Source of the DNA: Durusdinium trenchii
Taxonomy: Eukaryota; Sar; Dinophyceae; Suessiales; Symbiodiniaceae
Direction of reading: 5' to 3'
DNA: 64,000 bases
Assembly (NCBI GenBank): GCA_963970005.1
Contig: CAXAMN010029105.1
Location: 477,770-541,769 of the forward strand
The stretch's first letter is position 1, and each line of letters opens with the position of its first letter. The notes beneath the pieces were generated by a model. The model made no database searches. It was not told the DNA's origin and saw nothing but the letters and a program-made list of their open reading frames with translations. Positions 55,164 to 64,000 of the stretch are shown here, piece after piece. The translations under genes and the position numbers were made by a program.

Positions 55164-56885
55164 CTTGTGAAGAGATGGAATTCAAATTGGATGGACCGGG
55201 GGCAAGAGGTGCATGTGAAGCTGCACCCGAAGGAGCTTCTGCTTCAAGATGTGGTGCTAAAAGGTTGTTCCCCCAAAAAGCATGTTCTATGATAAGTGTT
55301 CCTGCTGCTTTCTTCTTTTGAGCGCTGTCAAATAGTTTGGAACATTTTGAGAGTTGTTTGGTGACAAACTTGAGAATTCTTAGCATCACCGAGATTGAGC
55401 CCCTATTCGTTGTTACCCCTAACTTCTCGACAACTCAATGACATATATGATATATGTTTCATGTTTTGTTATACAAGGTATGCATACATATATGTGTTTT
55501 TTGTGTATGTGTGTGTGTGAATGCAAGCTTTACATACTATTGTTTATCTATGCTTCAATCTCTCTCTCTAAATATATATACATCAGCTTACACCCTCATC
55601 TTCAACTACAGTTACTAAGGGAAACTCAAGCGCAAATGCGTAAATGGGGTAAGTCGCGTACTACTATTTCATATTACTTCGCTACTAAGTTTACTAGAGG
55701 TTCTTAGGGTTACGCACGTAGTTGGAAGCTCTGGGTACACGCATTTCATTCGTGACGTGGCAAGCCCTGTCCATGTCTCAAAGGGATCTTACAAGCCACC
55801 CATGGCGTTGGATCTGTGCCTGAGCCCAAAACAGATCCCCCAAAAGCACCCAACCACACCCAACCAAAAATCCCATGCGTGCTTACACCTACATCAACCA
55901 ACTCAGAGCTTGACTGCTGGATGCATACAGCCAAATCACCAAAAGTCGGTGGCCAATAGGTGGGTGTTCCTTGATGTCAGGAGAAGACCAGCCCTGCAGA
56001 CTCAAGACCTTCCTTCGTCCTTCGCCATGCGGCGGCTGCGTGTAGCTGCGGGAAAACCTCCGGCTCGGCGAGCCATCCGGCCGGAGCTCGTCGTCCTGGG
56101 GAGGGCACCCGCCAGGCCGCTCCGCTGGTGCCAGGGCGAAAAGGGGAGATCCAGGCTTCCTTGGGGCGAAGACCAGAACGGTCTCGGGGGGGAGACCCCT
56201 CTTGAAGACACGCCCACCAGTGAATGGTGAACCTTGCACAAGTTGTTTGGGGCCAAGTGATACACATGCGACTCACTGAGACCAGTTGATACTTTCCGAC
56301 CGGGAACTTCTCGGTCGGGTCTCCCCGGTCGAACAAAAAAGACGACCTGGTCTGGCCGGGAACTGGCGTTAGGCATGGTAAGGCCCCGCAGATTGCCGTT
56401 TCAAATTAGGAAAATGAAGACGTGCTGATGTAGAACGGGGTCCTGAGCCCGTGTGGCCGGACCGAAGATGTCTTTGTTTTAACTGCAGCTGTAAAATTAT
56501 TTTGGACTTTGCAACTGGGAATTTTACAAAACACAGTCTCGAAACAAACTCATGTGTTGATCTCCCAGCATTTTTTTTTGCTACAGTATATTTGTGGCGC
56601 ATGTCCTTTGTTGATGGCTATGCTTTTGCTTCGGTGGGGAACCACCGAACCTTCCGGTGGCGCAGCTTCACCTCGGGACTGGCTACCACGGACAACTGTC
56701 TTCGGCAATCTCAAGAAAGAGATCTCCCAGCATCAACATCTTGATCCATTCAGGGGGGGTTCAGGTCTCTCTTCCCTAACACCACACTTGAAGACAAGCA
56801 GGCATGATGCATCTGTTCGCTTTGGGGTGACACTCTTCCAGGATATGACGGCCAAGGAGTTGGAAGTCTTTCAAACCCTACGATG

Positions 56886-56912
56886 CCACATACCTTCTCA
56901 GAAGGTACTTGG
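56886..56912. repeat. 27-bp dispersed repeat, copy 2
   Basis: Exact match to 18551-18577. Followed by GGACCCTCC as in the fold-back element at 13118-13209, linking the three sites into one family. Confidence 0.85.
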
Positions 56913-57085
56913 ACCCTCCAAGCCTTCTCCGATCACCCTCTCAAAGGGTGCCAGTGGATGTTTCACCATTTTGCTGGACAACAAATGGTTCCGTATCACC
57001 GCCGAAGTGTGTGGTGCCTGCAAGTCCTGAAGCGTCTTGGACGACATGGCAGGACTTAAATCTACTTGGGTGTCTATTTTTAAGA

Positions 57086-57150
57086 GGGAGACCACCAACC
57101 ATGGCTTTTGGTCTATTTCCCTTCTTCCAGGGGTCTTTGGGAGGTCTCCC
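57086..57150. mobile_element. fold-back repeat with 3' splice-site-like interior
   Basis: GGGAGACC at 57086-57093 and GGTCTCCC at 57143-57150 are inverted 8-bp ends. The interior holds TTGGTCTATTTCCCTTCTTC followed by CAGGGGT, a pyrimidine tract plus AG. The 27 bp at 57109-57135 match 60524-60550 with one difference. Confidence 0.6.
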
Positions 57151-59711
57151 CTTTCTTTCCCCAATTTTATACAATACAGACCCACTTCGTGCTTGGGAAC
57201 CCACAAATTGTATACATTGTATGCCCTGCTGTGTGCTGGGTGAGCCCAGGTTGTCCGATGATTGCCACTTCGACTTCCATGTTCTTGCTTCATCTTTCTC
57301 TGAAGGGGGATGCCAAGGGCAGACCTACTTCTTATTAACAATAAATATATGTACCTTACTCTATCTCTGGATGTAGCTGGTGATGTATGGCGAGGCTCTT
57401 GACTTCCACTGGGATTTGTCCAAAACGACTCGGATGTACAGCTTGGTCGTGCGTCGTCCGGAGCTGACAATCGGTTGGACCACGTCATGCATCGGTCGTA
57501 CAGTAATACGACCCACAACCAATATAGGTGAACATGCCACAACATGCCACAACCAACTTCTATTCAGGAACTTGAATGTTCATGAGGTTCAAGGGGGTCT
57601 TATCCCATTCATAGAGGCCAATCACAGTTGAAACATCGGCAAACTGCAAGGCAGGCAAAATCACGCGCGAGATCGGTCAGCATACACCGGGAATCAGATT
57701 TTAGATGGTGTTGGGCCGCTTCGAAAAGGTATATATACATCGTTCTTTGATGTTCTTTGCTTAGCTTCCCGGATCACTATGAAGTGCAGCAAATTAATGG
57801 CTGGATCATGTTGGATGAAGCTCTTCATTTGCCAAACGGCAGCTCCAGGCTGCCATGAAACGCTGAAAGTTGTGGGTCGTTGGAAGCCCTCATTGCATCT
57901 GGTGTCCGCTGTAGACCGACCTTTGTGCATGTAACATGTCCGTAGGCGGCCTTGTTACTGTCCAAAAAGGGGTCTATAGACTGTCAGCCATTGTGGACCA
58001 ACGCAACAAGTCTCATTGTGATTCGACTTGTGGCATTGCGCCGCAGAAAGGCAGTCCATTCAGATCGAAATGGTCTTATTTACCCATTGAGAAGCCGGTG
58101 GAGTAAGTAATTACATCTCCAATGGGTCGCTTTCAATCTTTCAACACTTCAACCGATCCAAACTCCCAACCCATCCTGTTTTCCCCCACCAGACCTTTTA
58201 AACTCGATTCTTTATCAACTTCATTGAGTCAGGGTGTCCACCCCACAGGGATTCGCAGGATTCCGCAGGGGGGCTTCCGCACCTTTTTCGTGTAGGAAGT
58301 CATCCGCTCCGCCTGGCATTTCGAAGGTTTTCAGGGTTGAACTTGCATGGCTAATACGGGCAGCAAGGAGCATTGGCCCTGGAAAGTCCTAAAGAAAGAA
58401 CCCTACCTAAACATTATATACATTATATATATTTTTTGAAGTATATTTATACATATCAATCTACAAGGACGCCCCTCTCTAAGTGATACTTTTCTGGTTG
58501 AAACTGGCCCTTTGGCATGGCATGGTTCCAAGTAAGTGTTAGCGCACTGCGTAGTCTTTTTCCCCAGTTCATCATAGCCGCTTCGTCATTTTGTTTCACT
58601 GATCTTATGCCAGTACATCCGATTGTTACATTAAGAAACTTTTGAACAGCATGGTGAGATGGCGGACCATGCTCTTTAGCTCACCTCAGAGGTGTAGTAT
58701 AGTTAAAGTTAGGTACTTTATATTCGCTTCACCAAACCAAACTCTGAGCCAACCGGCAGCCGTGGATCAAAAAATGGTCCATGCAATAGGGCCCTATATA
58801 TATAAGTATCCTCAATTCAAGGATACGTATATACATAACAAAGGGCCAATCCGGAACATCCAGGCCATTGGCTCCGCCAACTCAGGCCCTCCTTGGGTAA
58901 GACATAAACACACGCCCCTCAAAATTCATCAAATACACAAATTCCTTTCCACACATACACTATATAAACACATCACAACATAGATATTATATATATTACG
59001 TTATATTACAACCAATAACCAATATATATAAATATACATTATATATATAATGTTTATCGGTAACTATATAGTTCAGTGTTCTGCTGCCACACCTTTCAGA
59101 GATGCCCATTCTCCTGCAGGCCTTGCTGTTCCAAAGGGTGATGCAACCTGAAGGCAAATGCAAGTCTCTTCCGGTTTCCCTCCTCTATCGCTTGCATCAA
59201 ACCGCACCAGCACCTTCGAACACCGAAACATGCAGCAAAAGCCGGGTGTCTCATGACCGGTCTTGCACCGGATATTCCTCTGGGTTCTGAATGTATGCAA
59301 CCAATTCTTCACTGCAAAACTGGGCGTTGCTGTCTTGTATGCCAAAAAAAACGGAAAAAACGACCGTCTTGTGTTTAAAGTTTAGGGTTTGATTTCTCCT
59401 AGCAGGAGAGGGGCCCTTGCGCTGCTTTTGGACGTCCATCAGCATGTCCAACCATCCGGAAATGGGAAGAAAATTGAAGAATACACCTGAAATATGCTAG
59501 TTGCTCGAAAAACACGACGTCGGGTGCTGTAAAGGATTGTAAAAGTAGTTGTATATGTGAGATCGAACTTCTCCGTGGTTCCCTGCAGGCGGATTCTCAA
59601 AGGCTCAAGCCTATAGCCACCTGTGTTCGCAATGTGATGAACACGCAGCAAATGATATGGATCCACAAAATAACGTATCTCTCTCTCTCTCTCCCCCGCG
59701 AGGGCCCCGAC

Positions 59712-59836
59712 CCGCTTCGTCGACGCCGAAGATCCAGGCGTTGACCGTCTCCACGAGGCTTCGCAGATCCTCCGCCACCAAGCGATGCCTCGAGGCCGGC
59801 GTGGGGCCCTGTGCGTCGGACGAGGGACGAAGCGAT
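59712..59836 (-). CDS. PAS-domain-like exon
   Basis: 125 bp with acceptor AAGCCTAG and a GTCGGG donor: one carried base, 41 codons, one base out. It encodes HRLVAEDLRSLVETVNAWIF then GVDEA. The string LRSLVE-x-x-N-A-x-I-F-G-V-D matches the first helix and strand of PAS sensory domains, as in PAS kinases and cyclases, whose next residues are usually G-x-V-x-x-W-N. The continuation was not found. Third positions almost all G/C. Confidence 0.45.
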
Positions 59837-61534
59837 CTAGGCTTTTGGCCGTTCTTCGAAGTGGGGAATCCATGGGGGAACCAATCCTCAAATACGTTTT
59901 ACAGGTGGAAGACTAAGCCTAAGTACTGTGGGTTTCTTCCAACCCCAAATGCTTGAAAAGGCGGTGCGATAACACCCCTTTGTTCAGGTCAACTACGGCA
60001 AAACCATGCAAAATAACCTGCACAAGGTCTTTGATGAGCATGATGAGCCCCCTAGAACCCGGGTTCTTCCTCCAACACCGTGAGCGGTTCTTAGGGCTCT
60101 AGGGGGTCGAAACGGTCCTTGGTTTTGAAGGGTCTGGCCCTGCCGCACCTTCCGCTACGTTGGACCTCGAAGACGAGTATCTGGTCGCAAGGCAATTAAT
60201 TATCAAATCCCCCATGTGGATTACAAAAAACCCTTCATAATCCTTCATATGGGTGCTTGTATTGATCAAGATCAGGAGTCTTCATTATTTCTTTGTGGGG
60301 CAACCCCTGGCAACCAGCTTCTCTCTCGCTGAGCCTTCCCATCGGCATCTTTTTCGGGCACATCTGTATCGTCATGCTACGACGGGAGAACCATCCGAAC
60401 ATGCTTAGGGTGTCTGCTCACAGTGTATTGAGAGGCGGGCGTACAGTCCCCCTATCAATACTTTCCCTGATGGGCAGGGATGGTGTGTGTCTTAATAGGG
60501 AGACCCCGGGAGAACAATGGATGTTGGTCTATTTTCCTTCTTCCAGGGGTGGTTTCACGTTATGCATCTGCATTGGTCTTGGTAGATCAGCCGATGGATA
60601 GATCGATAGATAATACATAAATTGATAAATGCATGTTTAAACACATCGAAACACAACATGGGTATATGTATATAGGTAAAATCCGATCATGGAGCGCATG
60701 AGATGCCATGGAGTGTGTGGGATGGACCCTCCATAGGACTCCAAAAGCCCGTCACGTGAAACACACGCTGTCCGGAGCACTGCGTCAGCAGCTGTTGGCT
60801 TTCGGTCATGTCCTGTGAACAGCAGGCCGGGAAACCGTGGAACACCCGAGAAGACCCTAGAAGTCAATAAACGTTGGCGCAACCTCACAACCTCCCACAA
60901 ACCCCTTTGGCAAAGAAAACGTGTTGACTTCGAACCCGCCCTCCGAACTGATGTATGTTCGACATTGTTCGACCATGTGAATTGTTGAATGTTCAATTGG
61001 GAGCCCCGGCATGTTCTACGAGCTGCTTCAACGCCACCGCTTTGAAGAACTTTCTTCAAATGATTTATTTCCAACGGGCCGTGAGTTCTAGCTCGCTCGT
61101 GGTGATACAAATGTGAAAAGGGTGCCGCATGGCTTGAATGGCTTCAGCCTGCGTTTTTCAACACCCTTACGTCGCCCGTCTTGTCCTGGCCCATGCAAAT
61201 CACCCCACGGGGACTGTCAGGACCACCAAGATGGGTGGCCTGGAGCTGGAACGGTTCCACGCAGGGCTACAACGGCTACAAGCTGTGTGGTATGTTGGGG
61301 TCAGATTTGTGAAGGAGTCTGGGTGAATCTAACCTATAATAATCAGGTGTCATCATGTTCGCCCAGGTTGGGCTCCTGTTCAAAACGTGTCAGAGCATGG
61401 AACAAATACCTAAATTGTCCAACTGTGAAAAAGGTCCGCCTTTTCCCCCCAAAAGGGCACACATGGTTTGATTAGTTGGAAGATCTATATATGGGGCAAG
61501 CAAATCATGGTATCACAACTTGAACTCCAAAAAT
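59837..61534. other. no gene recognised; one dispersed repeat
   Basis: Intergenic or intronic, with the repeat copy at 60498-60550 and short GATA/AT runs near 60600. Confidence 0.4.
60498..60550. repeat. dispersed repeat copy (GGGAGACC ... TTCTTCCAGGGGT)
   Basis: GGGAGACC at 60498-60505 followed by TTGGTCTATTTTCCTTCTTC and CAGGGGT at 60524-60550. The right inverted end seen at 57143 is missing, so this copy is truncated. Confidence 0.7.
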
Positions 61535-61654
61535 ATGTCTGCCCGCATCGAGGCCCCTTTCATCACCGAGCCAACGAGCCGCATCTCTCGGACCGAACAC
61601 CCCGGCTCCCACCAGTCACCGGGGAAACATCGCTCTGTGTCAGTGCCGTTTCAA
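61535..61654 (+). CDS. probable first exon of a plus-strand gene
   Basis: 40 codons from ATG to donor CAA|GTGATG, phase 0. It encodes MSARIEAPFITEPTSRISRT then EHPGSHQSPGKHRSVSVPFQ. Third positions are mostly G/C and the composition is clearly protein-like, Ser/Arg/Pro-rich as in disordered N-termini. No family recognised. Downstream plus exons at 62444 and 62571 may belong to it. Confidence 0.45.
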
Positions 61655-62443
61655 GTGATGTGTGAGACGATCAGCTGCGTTTCTTCGGTGTGGAAACGCC
61701 AAGGTGAAGCAAGTAGCACTCCCATCAACAAAGTGAGTCAAGGGTAGCAGCTAGGCCCTGGCCCGGATTTTGCCTCACCCGCCACGTGGCCACACACCCT
61801 GGCCCTCGCTCAGTGCCCCGGACGTTGATTAACATGTAGCGACAGTCACCGCCCTGTAGCGGCAGGGCATGCGATCGACCGTGCAGCAGGCCACCCGAAT
61901 CGCCCAGGTGTGGTGCCACTCTCTGAGGATCCTCAAGGACTTGCTGAGTGTTGTAGGAGTCAGGGATTTGCTTAGTTCAAAGTTTTGTCACTGAGTACAA
62001 CACATAAACAACATAAAGCAGCTACATCAAACACATAAGCCAAAAACGTCACTTTGTGTGGACAGCATGTAGCATTTGGCTTTTAGGGTTAATCTTGGGG
62101 ATTCAAGGTATGCACTTGAGCTGCACGCAGCGGCCCAATTTCAGTGTCAAGAGTTTGATGTTCCATCCGCAAGTCATTATTTCAAACTGTCCACAGTGCT
62201 GGTCAATTGCTGACTAGGCTGCGTTGATCCACCGTGCTCAAGTCATATGTTTGCCGACAGCGGCTGCGGGTCACTTGTCACACCTCCGCTTTGGGGCAGG
62301 CACCGTGACAGCGCACAGCGCATGTCACGCACAGTGAGGCTTCTCGCGCGCTGCGCGCGTCGAAAGGGTCCGTCAGGTGCCCATGTCGGTGGATTTGTGC
62401 ACGGACCGGAACATGCAGGAAGCTGTTACCCCCCGATCTACAG

Positions 62444-62530
62444 AGCTGGAATGAGCTGGAACGCACCGTAGAAAGAGCCAAAAGGCCCAGAATTGAGGTC
62501 GAAACAACAAAGAACCAGCACATGAGATGA
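62444..62530 (+). CDS. possible charged helical exon
   Basis: After the acceptor ATCTACAG: SWNELERTVERAKRPRIEVE then TTKNQHMR, reaching a TGA at 62528 unless spliced earlier. Likely the same transcript as 61535-61654. Confidence 0.3.
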   Translation, partial: SWNELERTVERAKRPRIEVETTKNQHMR

Positions 62531-62570
62531 GACTTCAGTCCATGGCCTGACATCGGACCCGGACCTTGAG

Positions 62571-62645
62571 CTCCAATCGAACCCGCTTTCTCCGACCCGC
62601 TTCGTCTCTTTCATGCCGAGAAAAGGAAGCCACAGCACCGAAAAG
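62571..62645 (+). CDS. possible basic exon
   Basis: 75 bp after CCTTGAG, ending AAAAG|GTGCGT. The preferred frame reads SNRTRFLRPASSLSCREKEA then TAPK. A second frame is also open (PAFSDPLRLFHAEKRKPQHR), so the frame is uncertain. Confidence 0.3.
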
Positions 62646-63724
62646 GTGCGTAGATCATGTCTCACGTCACCTATGGACCTATGGTATTATGGTTGATGTC
62701 GGCACCTATGGTCGCCGGGTCGTCGTTTCGGGGCCTGAGCGAGGATAGGCACCTGGAAGTTCTCCAACGGACAGCCTCAGAAAGAACGGTATAGATTTCA
62801 GACTGTTTCACGTAATTACGGTTGACTGCATGCTTACTCGGAAACGGTTGCTGGGTCTGGTCTGATCCCAATGTCAAATGAGTTCTTGTTTGTCTCAGTC
62901 TGATGCTTTCGGAACAGCCACACTATTTTCAAGAGTTGGCAAGGCGTCGTTGTCGCTAGCTTAAGGGCTTCGAAGCCATGGGGCAATGAGAAACAACCAA
63001 GTGGAAGAGCTGCCCCAAAAGCAAAAACATTTAAAAAACAAACGGTCCCCCACAAACCAAAAACGACACCTAATTAATTACTTGCATACCGAATGGCTCT
63101 TTGCACTTGGGGTGATTGTGTCATGGCATTTATTTTGTTACAAGTTGGGGCCCTGGGATAGCTTGGAGCTGCTAGAACAATGTTATTTCTTGCGTTTCCC
63201 ATTTGCCAAACATTACATTGCAAGATATCCGGCGATTATGCTTGCCGAGTCTGATCCAATGTGTGAAGGCATTCAAGTGGGAACACAAGAGGCGCAACAA
63301 ATGCGCAAAGGATACACTTAACATGATTGAAAGAAGAAGTGCGAAAACATAAAAAAAAACTAAAAACTTAAGATTCACTTTATAGTTATACCGTTTATGC
63401 ATATTATATATATAAATATATATACAAGGATGGTCCAGCCTGCTTCAGGCCTCTTCAATTCTGATGCACAGCAATCCAGCTAGGAACCTACATGAACGCA
63501 AAACCCCATCGGTTAGTCCACAACTTCCACAAAGCTGGACCTAGCTACCTGCGAGCAACAATAGCAGTAGCAACTACTTTCAAAACAAACAAATTTGCTA
63601 GTTGAGCGGCGAGCAGCGAGGTCGCATATGGGAATACCTACGCTTAGACTGACACATCCCACGTGTTTGCAGACTATTAGCTTAAGCGGGTGGTTTGGTG
63701 CGAAAAGGGCTTACCGGGCTGGGC
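62646..63724. other. no gene recognised
   Basis: A plus-strand frame at 62986-63321 (111 codons) is open, but its composition is AT-driven and no splice context supports it. An (AT)n run lies at 63402-63423. Confidence 0.4.
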
Positions 63725-63760
63725 TTACGCCGGGCTGGCGTTACGGCAAGGCACTTACGC
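63725..63760 (+). repeat. TTACGC pair, possible transposon end
   Basis: TTACGC at 63725 and 63755 with degenerate TTACCG and TTACGG between and CTACGC just before. A minus-strand frame (63741-63962) reads out of it (ATELRALVEDAHELCESPIS, VMQWRRVVDSLMPIFQFARS) and continues toward the window edge. The layout imitates cluster 1 next to the transposase gene, so another copy of this element may start here. Confidence 0.45.
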
Positions 63761-64000
63761 GAAAAACGACCTTTCTTTGAGGTCTGATGGGTGAGCTGCG
63801 AGCAAATTGGAAGATTGGCATCAGGCTATCAACCACCCGCCTCCACTGCATCACTTGCAGAAAGGACGAGGTTTGGAGCCATGAGTGGGCAACGCTGATG
63901 GGGCTTTCGCAGAGCTCGTGCGCGTCTTCCACCAATGCTCTAAGTTCAGTGGCTTTGTGCATGTATTATTTCAGAAAACGACGTTATGCGGGTGTGGTTT

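Larger units (their letters stand above)
55164..59711. other. mostly non-coding; hairpin-rich repeats
   Basis: No exon is confidently placed. A minus-strand frame at 55164-55389 is open but AT-rich. Features are (AT)n and (TG)n runs near 55500-55580 and 58410-58450, a hairpin at 56299-56321 (CGACCGGGAACTTCTCGGTCG), and the dispersed repeats at 56886 and 57086. Confidence 0.35.

Noticed and set aside
62986..63321. 111-codon plus-strand ORF
   Set aside because: Codon use follows the AT-rich background, there is no domain, and it lies between unrelated repeats.
1..64000. Search for the dinoflagellate spliced leader, rRNA and tRNA genes
   Set aside because: No spliced-leader-like string ending in TTTTGGCTCAAG and no recognisable rRNA core was seen. 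tRNAs cannot be excluded by eye.

Overview
This window looks like nuclear DNA of a dinoflagellate, most likely a symbiodiniacean or close relative. There is no dense operon-like packing. Coding potential is broken into short exons (38 to 250 bp). Introns are long and repeat-rich, and some splice donors are GC (for example AAG|GCAAGC at 37312 and GAAG|GCAAGT at 19319). Two of the gene families resemble protein families I remember as highly multicopy in dinoflagellate genomes. No spliced-leader sequence, rRNA or tRNA could be recognised. All gene models here were read by eye from codon structure, splice sites and phase, without database searches.

Layout. Positions 1 to about 11 kb are mostly non-coding. 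They carry a large head-to-head inverted minisatellite (2066-4447, with an assembly gap) and a few isolated exon candidates, including a calnexin-like P-domain repeat at 6540-6629 (minus). From 32976 down to 11613 a chain of at least twelve short minus-strand exons can be read. Eleven successive junctions fit in phase. The chain encodes charged, coiled-coil-like segments spread over 21 kb, and its introns hold a 470-bp direct duplication, hairpin elements and microsatellites.

From 35228 to about 53.3 kb a very large plus-strand gene is visible. In order it encodes an N-terminal charged domain, an acidic segment, a GRGRGK-rich basic segment, a domain with a GGPPCGSW motif resembling the catalytic loop of C5 cytosine methyltransferases, a Lys/Ala-rich segment, a coiled-coil segment, and a Trp-rich C-terminal module with ALYGDGA and CSMHVVNLGL motifs. 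One intron (45193-51032) contains an opposite-strand mobile element. That element has a DDE-type transposase gene (45614-47957), a second gene with a zinc-ribbon-like CxxC pair (48481-49617), and three dense clusters of the hexamer TTACGC. The exons on either side of the insertion are in the same phase, so the host gene may still be intact. A 24-bp repeat (one mismatch) occurs on both outer sides of the large gene, at 34686 and 53604.

From 53.8 kb to the end, minus-strand exons (53828-53984, 54961-55094 and a PAS-like exon at 59712-59836) are followed by a plus-strand gene start at 61535. Dispersed short repeats, several of them hairpin-forming or ending like 3' splice sites, are shared between distant points at 13.1, 18.6, 29.8, 56.9, 57.1 and 60.5 kb. 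They suggest a family of small intron-like mobile elements.
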